In this document: positions 1 through 8,142 of the stretch, piece after piece
How the letters are laid out: every line of letters starts with the position of its first letter
Numbering within the stretch: the first letter of the stretch is position 1
From: Gelidibacter salicanalis
GTDB lineage: Bacteria; Bacteroidota; Bacteroidia; Flavobacteriales; Flavobacteriaceae
DNA length: 64,000 nucleotides
Direction of reading: 5' to 3'
NCBI RefSeq assembly: GCF_016469035.1
Contig: NZ_JAEHJZ010000049.1
Span: forward strand, 1-64,000
Position numbers and translations under genes: made by a program
Notes under the pieces: model-generated
What the model was told of the DNA's origin: nothing
The model's input: only the letters and a program-made list of their open reading frames with translations
Databases searched by the model: none

Positions 1-19
1 TTTTTTGTCATGTACTTAA

Positions 20-310
20 AAAAATGCTAAAGGTTTTGCCTCCTTTATCACCTTGCTATATTTTCCTGACGAAACACCTTTAGCCTACAAGAAAACGCCA
101 GTATATAATCGGAATGATGTGTTGTTAAAAGATGAAGATGTCGAAGCGGTCACATTGACCATTGAAGACACAACATACACTGTTGTTGTGGTTCATAATT
201 CGCCAGCACCTGCAGCGCATTTCTTTAAAGTGAACGGTCAATTTGTGAGTGGGGAAGTCATATTAATTGAAAAAAGAAATAACAAGACACGGATTCATGT
301 GATTAAGTAA
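20..310 (+). pseudogene. C-terminal remnant, possibly a heparinase II/III-type polysaccharide lyase
   Basis: The frame is open from just after an in-frame TAA at 17-19 to a TAA at 308-310 and has no ATG; the first usable start would be TTG at 53. The peptide reads like the beta-sandwich tail of a secreted polysaccharide lyase (a FASFITLLYF stretch, then alternating hydrophobic strands such as YTVVVVHN and a basic end). It is not a recognisable complete protein. It lies just upstream of a sulfatase and uronate catabolism genes, which is where a lyase gene would be expected. The lyase assignment is inference. Because the stop at 17 is so near the window edge, a frameshifted longer gene and a genuine fragment cannot be told apart. 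Confidence 0.35.
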
Positions 311-593
311 TAGGTGTCAATTATACCCTGTTCATGGAACAAATATTTCTTGACAATTTCAAAATGTCCTAGAAATTGCGATTTGATTAAATGAGAAACT
401 TTTGATTAGGCCAAAGTAGAGGGTGTTTTTATGAATGGCTATAAAAATGCTTCATAGTGATGGTTTCAAAGGATAGTTTATTTTGAGCAGTCGTATGGGG
501 CGTTGTATTCAGTGATAAACCAATTAAATGGGAATGTAAATTAAAAAAAGTCTGTATATTCGACTTTTTGTGTGCAATATAAAAATCGATATT

Positions 594-1316
594 ATGAAAA
601 AAACAAAAAAAATATTAAACTGGTTTTTTGGAGGAATTAGCTTGACCTATATTCTGATAATTATTTTTCCTCAATTCATTTTTGCCAATAAATTAGAGTA
701 CAAGAATTTTTCTGTTTACTATCATTCTAATGAAATTAATACAGAAAATCTAAAATCGGTTTTAGAAGAATCACAAAAATTACTAATGACTACCAAACTC
801 TTTGAAACCGAAATCAATCAAGATGTTTTTATTTGTAATAGCTATAATGAGTTTTCTTTTTTCGCACTTTTATCCCGCAAAGCGTTTGCCGTACACTATC
901 CAATAACTCAAAACATTTTTCTATCTAAATCTTCTATTTCAGATAATTATATTTTAAGAAATGGAGAGAGAAATAACAAAAGAACATTAAGCGGTGTTAT
1001 TGCTCATGAAACAACTCATTCGCTTTTGGAAAACAAATTAGGGACTTTAAAATATAAATTACTTCCTACTTGGAAAGTTGAAGGCTATTGTGATTTTGTT
1101 GCTAATGAAAGTTCTCTTAACGAACAGAAAGGGTTCAAAGATATTTGTATTGATAAAGAGAATTCAAATAGTCTGGCTTTTAAATATTTCAAGTACAGAA
1201 TCTCAACACAATACTTATTCAATGAAAGAAAAATATCAATGGAGGAATTTCTGAATAATAATTTTGACTTGAACGAAATAAATGAGAATCTGAAGGAAAA
1301 ATATTGCACACAATAA
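594..1316 (+). CDS. membrane-anchored gluzincin-like metallopeptidase, function unknown
   Basis: A 240-residue protein with an N-terminal hydrophobic segment (residues about 9-30) that should anchor it in the membrane or act as a signal peptide. The body holds a HETTH sequence (His138, Glu139, His142), followed 21 residues later by Glu163 in the context KVEGYCDF. This HExxH plus downstream Glu arrangement is the zinc site of gluzincin metallopeptidases of the peptidase MA type. I chose the ATG at 594; the open frame also reaches a GTG at 570, but the ATG starts directly with a basic signal-like MKKTKK. It stands alone, followed by a small hairpin. No named family was recognised beyond the zinc motif, so substrate and role are unknown. 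Confidence 0.6.
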   Translation: MKKTKKILNWFFGGISLTYILIIIFPQFIFANKLEYKNFSVYYHSNEINTENLKSVLEESQKLLMTTKLFETEINQDVFICNSYNEFSFFALLSRKAFAVHYPITQNIFLSKSSISDNYILRNGERNNKRTLSGVIAHETTHSLLENKLGTLKYKLLPTWKVEGYCDFVANESSLNEQKGFKDICIDKENSNSLAFKYFKYRISTQYLFNERKISMEEFLNNNFDLNEINENLKEKYCTQ

Positions 1317-1326
1317 AATATATAAA

Positions 1327-1346
1327 AAACACTCATTTTGGTGTTT
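1327..1346 (+). terminator. candidate hairpin terminator after the metallopeptidase gene
   Basis: Six-base arms AAACAC and GTGTTT flank an 8-base loop just after the stop codon at 1316, in AT-rich sequence. The stem is short and the following T tract is weak, so this is only a candidate. Confidence 0.35.
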
Positions 1347-1457
1347 ATTCGAAATGAAGTGCGTGTTAACTATATCTGATTTACCCAAGATAAATCTGCT
1401 AACACAAACCTGAAAATTTCAAATATACATAACATAACCAAACTAAAATTTAATAGA

Positions 1458-2954
1458 ATGAAAAAAATCCTCAGTTTTACATTCTTATTTTTTGGAGCTT
1501 TAACTTTAACAGCACAACAAAAACCAAACGTCATTTTTATTTTAGCAGATGATTTGGGCTATGGCGATGTCAGCAGTTATGGAGCCACAAAAATAAACAC
1601 TCCAAATCTAGATAAGCTGTCAGATCAGGGCGTTCGGTTTACGAACGCACACGCCACTTCTGCCACTTGTACACCCTCCCGATATGCGATTATGACGGGA
1701 GAATATCCATGGCGTCAAAGCGGTACCGGAATTTTACCTGGAGACGCTGCGTTGATTGTTCCAACCGACCAACCTACCTTACCTAAAATCTTTAAGCAAG
1801 CAGGTTATAAAACGGCAATTGTTGGCAAATGGCATTTGGGTCTTGGAGATGCGGTAGCAAAGAATTGGAACGGAGAAGTAAAGCCTGGACCTAATGAAAC
1901 CGGGTTTGATTATTCCTTTATTTTTCCGGCAACGGCCGACCGTGTGCCGACGGTATTTATGGAAAATCATCATGTTGTGGCTTTAGATCCCACAGATCCC
2001 ATTGAAGTGGATTACAGAAAGAAAGTAGGAAACGACCCAACAGGTTTGGAAAATCCGGAGTTGCTTAAAATGCATTCTTCACCAAACCACGGGCATAATA
2101 ATACGATTGTAAACGGGATTGGTCGCATTGGTTATATGAGTGGCGGCAATAGAGCACGATGGACCGATGAAGAAATGCCAATGACTTTTCTTTACAAAGC
2201 CACTGAATATATCCAAAATAATAAGGAAGAACCATTTTTCTTATTTTATGCATTAACCGAGCCACATGTGCCACGGATGCCTTCCACAATGTTTAAGGAT
2301 AAAAGTGGATTAGGCTATCGTGGCGATGCCATTCTTCAATTGGACTGGGCTGTAGGAGAAATTATGAAACAATTGGAATACTTAGGTATTGAAGAAAACA
2401 CGATTCTTATATTTTCAAGTGATAACGGCCCTGTATTGGATGATGGCTATATCGATGGAGCTGTGACACAACTTAATGGACACACGCCTTGGGGACCTTT
2501 AAGAGGAGGGAAGTATTCTGTTTTTGAAGCAGGAACAAGAGTTCCAATGATGGTGAGTTGGCCAGGAACAATAGCGCCCCAGGTTTCTAATGCACTCATC
2601 TCGCAAATAGATTTAATGGCCACTTTTTCGAAAATGTTTGATATAAAAACAAATACCAGAGATAGCCATGATATGCTTGAGGTGTTCTTAGGTAAATCCA
2701 CCCAAGATCGAGAATTTTTGATAGAACAAGGGATTACCGATAACTTGGCTATTATTCAAGGGAATTGGAAATATATTGCTCCGTCTGAAGGCCGCAAAAA
2801 GAACGAACTTGTCAATATTGAATTGGGAAATTCGTTACAACCGCAATTGTATGATCTGGGCAAAGACATTGGTGAAACTACAAATCTCGCCGATAAATAT
2901 CCGAAGAAAGTTAAAGAATTACAGAAGAAATTGGAGGCCATAAGAAAATTATAA
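1458..2954 (+). CDS. secreted S1-family sulfatase (arylsulfatase-like)
   Basis: A 498-residue sulfatase with a cleavable signal peptide (residues about 1-20, ending TLTAQQ). The sulfatase signature CTPSR begins at Cys71, the residue expected to be converted to formylglycine by an FGE-type maturase, with Arg75 in the right place. Metal-site residues are visible as ADD (Asp31, Asp32) and SSDNGP (Asp322, Asn323), and the VGKWHLG motif supplies Lys124 and His126. The family removes sulfate esters from carbohydrates in the periplasm or outside the cell. The neighbouring uronate genes suggest a sulfated uronic-acid glycan such as ulvan or a glycosaminoglycan-like polymer, but the exact linkage cannot be read from the sequence. 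No maturase gene is in the window. Confidence 0.92.
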   Translation: MKKILSFTFLFFGALTLTAQQKPNVIFILADDLGYGDVSSYGATKINTPNLDKLSDQGVRFTNAHATSATCTPSRYAIMTGEYPWRQSGTGILPGDAALIVPTDQPTLPKIFKQAGYKTAIVGKWHLGLGDAVAKNWNGEVKPGPNETGFDYSFIFPATADRVPTVFMENHHVVALDPTDPIEVDYRKKVGNDPTGLENPELLKMHSSPNHGHNNTIVNGIGRIGYMSGGNRARWTDEEMPMTFLYKATEYIQNNKEEPFFLFYALTEPHVPRMPSTMFKDKSGLGYRGDAILQLDWAVGEIMKQLEYLGIEENTILIFSSDNGPVLDDGYIDGAVTQLNGHTPWGPLRGGKYSVFEAGTRVPMMVSWPGTIAPQVSNALISQIDLMATFSKMFDIKTNTRDSHDMLEVFLGKSTQDREFLIEQGITDNLAIIQGNWKYIAPSEGRKKNELVNIELGNSLQPQLYDLGKDIGETTNLADKYPKKVKELQKKLEAIRKL

Positions 2955-3049
2955 AATTTTTTGATTGTGCGAAAATATTATAAAACTATAAATTGTCACG
3001 TTATAGTAATTTTCAGATATCGTCATCAAAAACAAATATTCGTTTTTAT

Positions 3050-3133
3050 TCTGCGTGAATCTGAGTGAATCTGCGGGATAACTTCTGCATTCGCATGTTT
3101 TTATTTCCCGCTGATTTCGCAAATGTTCGCAGA
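3050..3133. repeat. imperfect inverted repeat in a 430-bp intergenic region
   Basis: The gap 2955-3384 contains no convincing gene. Within it, arms at 3050-3078 and 3106-3133 pair imperfectly: the left ends in CTGCGGGA and the right begins TCCCGCTGA, with TCTGCG at the outer edge. Short CTGCGTGAATCTG-type repeats like this are, from general experience, common between genes in Bacteroidota. It could fold as a long hairpin between the sulfatase and the uronate operon. The rest of the gap is AT-rich with nothing recognisable apart from a possible -7 box near its end. Confidence 0.5.
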
Positions 3134-3334
3134 TTTTTTTACTGATATGACCACATACGGACATGTCATAAATTTTAAAGGTATTTTAGATTTTGAAATC
3201 TTGGTGAATTTATAAAGGTCAGATTAGCTATATTTTATAAAGGATGCGTCCTTCGATGCCCTCTTAATTGGTTAGTGAGACCCCCTTGAATATGTGGCTG
3301 TTTTCCCAATTTAGCATATTAGCAAAGTTGCCAT

Positions 3335-3342
3335 TAATTTTG
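3335..3342 (+). promoter_or_regulatory. candidate -7 box for the uronate operon
   Basis: TAATTTTG fits the Bacteroidota -7 consensus TAnnTTTG and lies 42 bp before the KDG kinase ATG. A good -33 element is not obvious. Confidence 0.4.
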
Positions 3343-3384
3343 TTAATTTAGAGGCAGCTTTCATATAAACTAATACTCACAACA

Positions 3385-4407
3385 ATGCAAAAAGTAGTCA
3401 CCTTTGGAGAAATCATGTTACGTCTTTCTACGGAGCGCCATCTAAGATTTTCCCAAGCTAATTTTTTTATGGCCAATTACGGAGGTGGCGAATTTAATGT
3501 GGCAGTATCCTTGTCCAATTATGGTATTCCCACGGAATTTGTCACAAGACTTCCAGATAACGACATTGGACAATCGGCCTTAATGGAAATCCGCAAGCGT
3601 AATGTGTCCTCAGAACATATTATTTATGGCGGCGACCGTCTGGGCATCTATTTTTTAGAAACTGGCGCCGGAACACGTGGGAGCAAAGTAGTATATGACC
3701 GAAATCATTCGGCCATTGCTGATATTAACGTCGGTATGATTGATTGGGAAAAGGTTTTCCAAAATACCAGTGTTTTTCATTGGAGTGGCGTAACGCCTGC
3801 AATTTCCCAAAATGCTGCTGATGTTTGCCTTGAGGCAATTAAAGTTGCAAAGAAAATGGGTGTTATGATCACTTCAGATCTTAATTACCGATCAAAACTA
3901 TGGCAATACGGAAAACAACCGAAAGACATCATGCCAGAACTTTTAAAATACAGTGATGTTATTTTAGGTGATCTTGATACGGCATTTATGATGTTGGGCA
4001 AGGATAAAGTCAATCCAGATTACAAAGCTACTGAAAGTCTGCCGCGCTTTTATAATTTACTCTTTGAATACTGTCCTAATTTGAAATATGTGGCCACGAC
4101 TTTGCGCTATTCCATCAGCGCCTCACACCAACAAATAGGCGGCATTTTTTACGATAAAGATCAGATTTATACTGCTGCGCTAAGAGAGGTGACACCTGTT
4201 GTGGACAGAGTTGGAAGTGGCGATGCGTTTATGGGTGGTATTATTTACGGACTGCTGAAACAGGAATTTGATCCTCAGCACACCATCAATTTTGCGGTGG
4301 CTGCGTGCTGTTTGAAACATACTATTTCGGGCGATTTTAATTTGGCAACGATTGATGAGGTTGAAGAGATGGTAAAAGGCAATACCTCAGGTATTGTTTC
4401 AAGATAA
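3385..4407 (+). CDS. kdgK: 2-keto-3-deoxygluconate kinase (PfkB family)
   Basis: Phosphorylates 2-keto-3-deoxy-D-gluconate to KDPG in the cytoplasm, the penultimate step before aldol cleavage. The 340-residue protein has the PfkB/ribokinase fold signatures: an N-terminal GEIMLRL strand, the substrate-binding GGGEFNVA region, and the C-terminal signature RVGSGDAFMGG, in which Asp280 is the predicted catalytic base. The KDPG aldolase gene follows after 35 bp and a TRAP transporter after that, which fixes the substrate better than sequence alone would. Length and start (ATG after an AT-rich leader) are normal. Other sugar kinases of the PfkB family are the only serious alternative. Confidence 0.9.
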   Translation: MQKVVTFGEIMLRLSTERHLRFSQANFFMANYGGGEFNVAVSLSNYGIPTEFVTRLPDNDIGQSALMEIRKRNVSSEHIIYGGDRLGIYFLETGAGTRGSKVVYDRNHSAIADINVGMIDWEKVFQNTSVFHWSGVTPAISQNAADVCLEAIKVAKKMGVMITSDLNYRSKLWQYGKQPKDIMPELLKYSDVILGDLDTAFMMLGKDKVNPDYKATESLPRFYNLLFEYCPNLKYVATTLRYSISASHQQIGGIFYDKDQIYTAALREVTPVVDRVGSGDAFMGGIIYGLLKQEFDPQHTINFAVAACCLKHTISGDFNLATIDEVEEMVKGNTSGIVSR

Positions 4408-4442
4408 TTTAGAACTAATAGAATAGAACTACACTACAATTT

Positions 4443-5111
4443 ATGGCACAATTTTCAAGAATAGAAGTGGCAACCATCATGAAGGAAACTGGCTTAGTGC
4501 CTTTATTCTTTAGCCAAGATTTAGAATTGAGCAAACAGGTGCTTAAAGCCTGTTATGACGGTGGCGCACGCTTAATGGAATTTACTGCGCGTGGCGATTT
4601 TGCCCACGAAACGTTTGGCGAATTAACCAAATATGCGATTAAAGAATTACCTGGGATGGTAATGGGGGTTGGCTCTGTAACGGATGCTGCCGCCGCGTCA
4701 TTATATATGGCTTTGGGAGCTAATTTTATCGTTACCCCTGTGTTTCGAAAAGATATCGCCATAGTTTGCAACCGACGGAAAGTATTATGGTCGCCCGGCT
4801 GTGGGTCCTTAACGGAAATAGCCCAAGCAGAAGAAATGGGCTGTGAAATCGTAAAATTATTTCCTGGCGATAGTTTTGGTGCAAAATTCATCAAAAACAT
4901 CAAAGGACCGCAACCTTGGACCAACATCATGCCTACGGGCGGTGTCTCTCCAGATAAAGACAACCTTAAAGGATGGTTTGATGCAGGCGCCACTTGTGTA
5001 GGTATGGGGTCGCAATTAATTACCAAAGACATTTTGAATCAGAAGGATTTTAATAAGTTGGAAGCACAAGTAAAATGGACTTTAGCAACTATCGCAGCCT
5101 TGAGAGCTTAA
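4443..5111 (+). CDS. kdgA: KDPG/KHG aldolase
   Basis: Cleaves 2-keto-3-deoxy-6-phosphogluconate into pyruvate and glyceraldehyde 3-phosphate. At 222 residues it has the usual length of this class I aldolase. The Schiff-base lysine is Lys138 in the motif EIVKLFPG, the phosphate-binding region follows (IMPTGGVSPD), and the EFTARGD segment near residue 40 supplies the conserved acidic residue. It is co-directional with kdgK (35 bp apart) and with dctP (13 bp apart), so the operon is most likely kdgK-kdgA-dctPQM. No isomerase or oxidoreductase for the upper uronate pathway lies in the window; those steps must be encoded elsewhere. Confidence 0.92.
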   Translation: MAQFSRIEVATIMKETGLVPLFFSQDLELSKQVLKACYDGGARLMEFTARGDFAHETFGELTKYAIKELPGMVMGVGSVTDAAAASLYMALGANFIVTPVFRKDIAIVCNRRKVLWSPGCGSLTEIAQAEEMGCEIVKLFPGDSFGAKFIKNIKGPQPWTNIMPTGGVSPDKDNLKGWFDAGATCVGMGSQLITKDILNQKDFNKLEAQVKWTLATIAALRA

Positions 5112-5124
5112 GCAAACCGAAATT

Positions 5125-6108
5125 ATGAAAAAGGTATATTTTTTAAAATTTATAGTAGTGCTTCTTCTTTTTGGGACATCGTCTTGTGATACAATCCAAA
5201 AGAGAAAAACCATAAAAATGGCTCACGGTTTAGATGAAAATCATCCGGTACACAAGGCCATGGTTTTTATGGGAAAAGAGCTAGAAACAAATTCAGGAGG
5301 CACCATGAAATTAGAAATTTATCCAAATCAACAATTAGGATCTGAACGCCAATGCTTAGAACTCTTACAAATTGGAAGCTTGGGAATGACCAAAGTATCA
5401 GCCGCCGTAATGGAAAATTTTTCACCAAATATGAAAGTCTTCGGATTGCCTTATTTGTTTAAAGATCGAGAGCAAACGTTTAGAGTTTTGGATGGCTCTA
5501 TTGGCAAGGAACTTTTGGACGGTGCCGAAAAATATTGGTTAAAAGGATTAGGGTATTATGATGCTGGAAGCAGAAGTTTCTATACTGTAAAAGCCCCTGT
5601 TACCACGCCAGACGATTTAAAAGGTTTAAAAATTAGGGTGATGGAGAGTGTCACAGCCATGAACATGATTAAGAGTATGGGCGGGGCACCAACACCAATT
5701 TCGTCGGGCGAACTGTATACAGCGCTGCAACAAGGTGTTGTGGATGGCGCTGAAAATAATCCGCCAACCTTTTTTTTAACCCGAGATTATGAGGTCTGTA
5801 AATTTTTCTCTTTGGATGAACATACCACCATCCCTGATGTGTTTATAATGAGCACACACCTATGGAATTCATTGAGTAAGGAAGAACAAACTTGGGTGCA
5901 AGACGCCGCGGATGCCTCAGTAGAATACCAACGAAAATTGTGGGCAGAGGCTGAAAAAGACGCTATTGCAGCGGTTGAAAAAGAAGGTGTTACGGTTTCA
6001 AGACCCGATAAGGCCTTGTTTAAAGCGAAAGTACAACCGGTGTATGATGCTTATAAAGACAACAAAGAAATATATAGCCTGATTCAGCGCATACAGGCGA
6101 TAGAATAA
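5125..6108 (+). CDS. dctP: TRAP transporter solute-binding lipoprotein
   Basis: The 327-residue extracytoplasmic binding subunit of a TRAP transporter. The N-terminus is a lipoprotein signal ending in the lipobox GTSSC with Cys21 as the lipidation site, so the protein is probably membrane-tethered rather than free in the periplasm. DctP family features are visible: NQQLGSERQ, LKGLKIRV with Arg171 as the conserved carboxylate-binding arginine, and ELYTALQQGVVDGAEN. It binds an organic acid, and the kdgK-kdgA neighbours point to a uronate or KDG-like sugar acid. The membrane subunits follow after a 149-bp gap. Confidence 0.92.
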   Translation: MKKVYFLKFIVVLLLFGTSSCDTIQKRKTIKMAHGLDENHPVHKAMVFMGKELETNSGGTMKLEIYPNQQLGSERQCLELLQIGSLGMTKVSAAVMENFSPNMKVFGLPYLFKDREQTFRVLDGSIGKELLDGAEKYWLKGLGYYDAGSRSFYTVKAPVTTPDDLKGLKIRVMESVTAMNMIKSMGGAPTPISSGELYTALQQGVVDGAENNPPTFFLTRDYEVCKFFSLDEHTTIPDVFIMSTHLWNSLSKEEQTWVQDAADASVEYQRKLWAEAEKDAIAAVEKEGVTVSRPDKALFKAKVQPVYDAYKDNKEIYSLIQRIQAIE

Positions 6109-6257
6109 GTAAGTATTCTGAGCGATTATTTTATAGCGTGATGGAAGATAGACCAAGTGCTAAACGTCCACAACATCTTAACCAAATCGATAGCTTTATT
6201 TGTAAAACATATAAGCTCCTTCATTGAAAATAGGAGGTATTAAACATAAAACCAATT

Positions 6258-6722
6258 ATGAACATCAGAAGTAAAATAGACGCGTATTTAGGGTACGTAC
6301 TAGCCATAATTATGGGTGTGATGGTGCTTAACGTACTTTGGCAGGTATTTACACGATTTGTAATGGGCGCACCAAGTTCCTTCACTGATGAATTGGCACG
6401 TTACCTGATGATTTGGATAGGCGTTCTTGGTGCCGCTTACATTTCAGGGAGGCGGATGCACGTTGCAATCGATCTGTTACCGATGCGTTTAAATAAAGAG
6501 AAACAAGTAAAGCTGAAGATTTTTGTTAATTGTATCATCATTCTTTTTTGCTTTGCCGCTTTAGTGGTCGGCGGATTAAGATTGGTTTATATCACGTCTA
6601 TCCTCGACCAGCGCTCACCGGCATTGCAAATTCCACTATCCGTGGTTTATGCAATCATTCCAATTAGTGGCGCCCTTATCATTTACTACAAACTATCAGA
6701 CATTTACCTTAAACAATTCTAA
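6258..6722 (+). CDS. dctQ: TRAP transporter small membrane subunit
   Basis: A 154-residue protein with four predicted membrane helices and the DctQ hallmarks FTDELARYLMIW and a following ISGRRMHVAID. It forms the membrane complex with DctM and takes substrate from DctP using a sodium gradient. Its stop codon is immediately followed by the dctM ATG with no intervening base, so the two are certainly translated from one message. Confidence 0.92.
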   Translation: MNIRSKIDAYLGYVLAIIMGVMVLNVLWQVFTRFVMGAPSSFTDELARYLMIWIGVLGAAYISGRRMHVAIDLLPMRLNKEKQVKLKIFVNCIIILFCFAALVVGGLRLVYITSILDQRSPALQIPLSVVYAIIPISGALIIYYKLSDIYLKQF

Positions 6723-8024
6723 ATGGAATACCTACCTATAATCGTTTTAGTGGTCAGTTTTGTTGGATTATTGCTCATTGGTGTTCCCGTGGCATGGAGC
6801 ATTGCCATCTCGGCTTTACTGACCATGATGACCAGTATTTCAATGTTGCCAGCCCTTACAACCGTATCTCAACGTATAGCCACGGGTTTAGATAGTTTTG
6901 CGCTCTTGGCCATCCCATTTTTTGTACTCTCTGGGCAGTTGATGAATAAGGGTGGGATTGCCCATCGCTTAATTGATTTTGCAAAAACCTTAATAGGATC
7001 TTTACCAGGTGGATTAGCACTTATCAATGTGGTTGCCGCCATGCTAATGGGCGCTATCGCTGGGTCTGCAATGGCATCTGCATCTGCTATGGGTAGTATT
7101 TTGGGGCCTGAAATGGAAAAGGAAGGCTATTCTAAAGAGTTTGGTGCTGCCGTTAATATTACGTCATCTACCGTTGGTTTGGTGATTCCGCCAAGTAATG
7201 TATTAATTGTGTATTCGCTTGCCAGTGGAGGCGTATCCATTGCGGCCTTATTTTTGGCAGGCTACATTCCTGGAATTTTGACAGGTCTTTTCCTAATGAT
7301 AGTCGCCTCATTCTGGGCAAAAAAGAAAGGATTTAAAAGAGGGGAAAGAAGTTCGATGAAAGCTGTTGTTAGAACATTTGTCAGAGCATTTCCTAGTTTG
7401 ATGTTGTTGGTAGTGGTTATGGGAGGTATCGTAGCTGGTATTTTTACCGCGACAGAAGCCTCGGCAATTGCGGTACTTTACACCCTGGTTTTAGGCTATT
7501 ATTATAAGGAAATTAAAACAAAGGATCTACCACAGATTTTGTTGGAATCTTCTGGTACAACAGCCATCGTGATGTTGTTGATTGGTGCTTCCATGAGCAT
7601 GTCTTGGGTCTTGTCTTATGAAAATATTCCTCAGGATTTAAGTAATCTGTTATTAGGATTAAGTGATAACCCTATTGTAATTCTTCTAATTATAAATGTG
7701 TTGCTGCTGCTCGTTGGGATCTTTATGGACATGACGCCAGCTGTACTGATATTCACGCCAATATTCTTGCCTATTATTGAAAAATTGGGAATGGATCCTG
7801 TACATTTTGGAATAGTAATGGTTCTCAATTTGTGTATTGGGCTTTGTACGCCACCCGTGGGTTCAGTGCTATTTGTGGGTGTAGGAATCGCCAATACCAC
7901 TATTGAAAAAGTGGTCAAACCATTGATGCCGCTTTTTGTAGCGATGATTATTGCGTTGCTACTAGTAACTTATATTCCTGAATTGAGTTTATGGTTGCCA
8001 GGGTTATTCGGACTTTTAAATTAA
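6723..8024 (+). CDS. dctM: TRAP transporter large membrane subunit
   Basis: A 433-residue, highly hydrophobic permease subunit with many predicted helices. Family motifs include AIPFFVLSG, AGSAMASASAMGSI and the repeated glycine-rich VIPPSN and CTPPVGSVLF hairpins that form the two scoop regions of the elevator mechanism. The start at 6723 abuts the dctQ stop codon. It is the last gene of the uronate operon; the insertion sequence begins 118 bp further on. Confidence 0.93.
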   Translation: MEYLPIIVLVVSFVGLLLIGVPVAWSIAISALLTMMTSISMLPALTTVSQRIATGLDSFALLAIPFFVLSGQLMNKGGIAHRLIDFAKTLIGSLPGGLALINVVAAMLMGAIAGSAMASASAMGSILGPEMEKEGYSKEFGAAVNITSSTVGLVIPPSNVLIVYSLASGGVSIAALFLAGYIPGILTGLFLMIVASFWAKKKGFKRGERSSMKAVVRTFVRAFPSLMLLVVVMGGIVAGIFTATEASAIAVLYTLVLGYYYKEIKTKDLPQILLESSGTTAIVMLLIGASMSMSWVLSYENIPQDLSNLLLGLSDNPIVILLIINVLLLLVGIFMDMTPAVLIFTPIFLPIIEKLGMDPVHFGIVMVLNLCIGLCTPPVGSVLFVGVGIANTTIEKVVKPLMPLFVAMIIALLLVTYIPELSLWLPGLFGLLN

Positions 8025-8142
8025 AATTTTTTTCTGTATTTACCTCATAGCATACAAGTGTAAACAGATGGTCTTGGATAGATGAAGATATATCGAATTA
8101 ATGAATTTGGTCCTATTAGGGGCGCTTTAAGGGTATGTTCAA

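Noticed and set aside
4553-5032. A 159-codon reading frame on the minus strand inside the KDPG aldolase gene
   Set aside because: It is fully antisense to a clearly functional aldolase, has no domain features and reflects codon bias of the real gene.
8020-8142. The missing second half of the lipoprotein gene to the left of the insertion sequence
   Set aside because: Reading in phase across the junction gives only eight codons before a stop, and the other two frames show nothing like a META domain.
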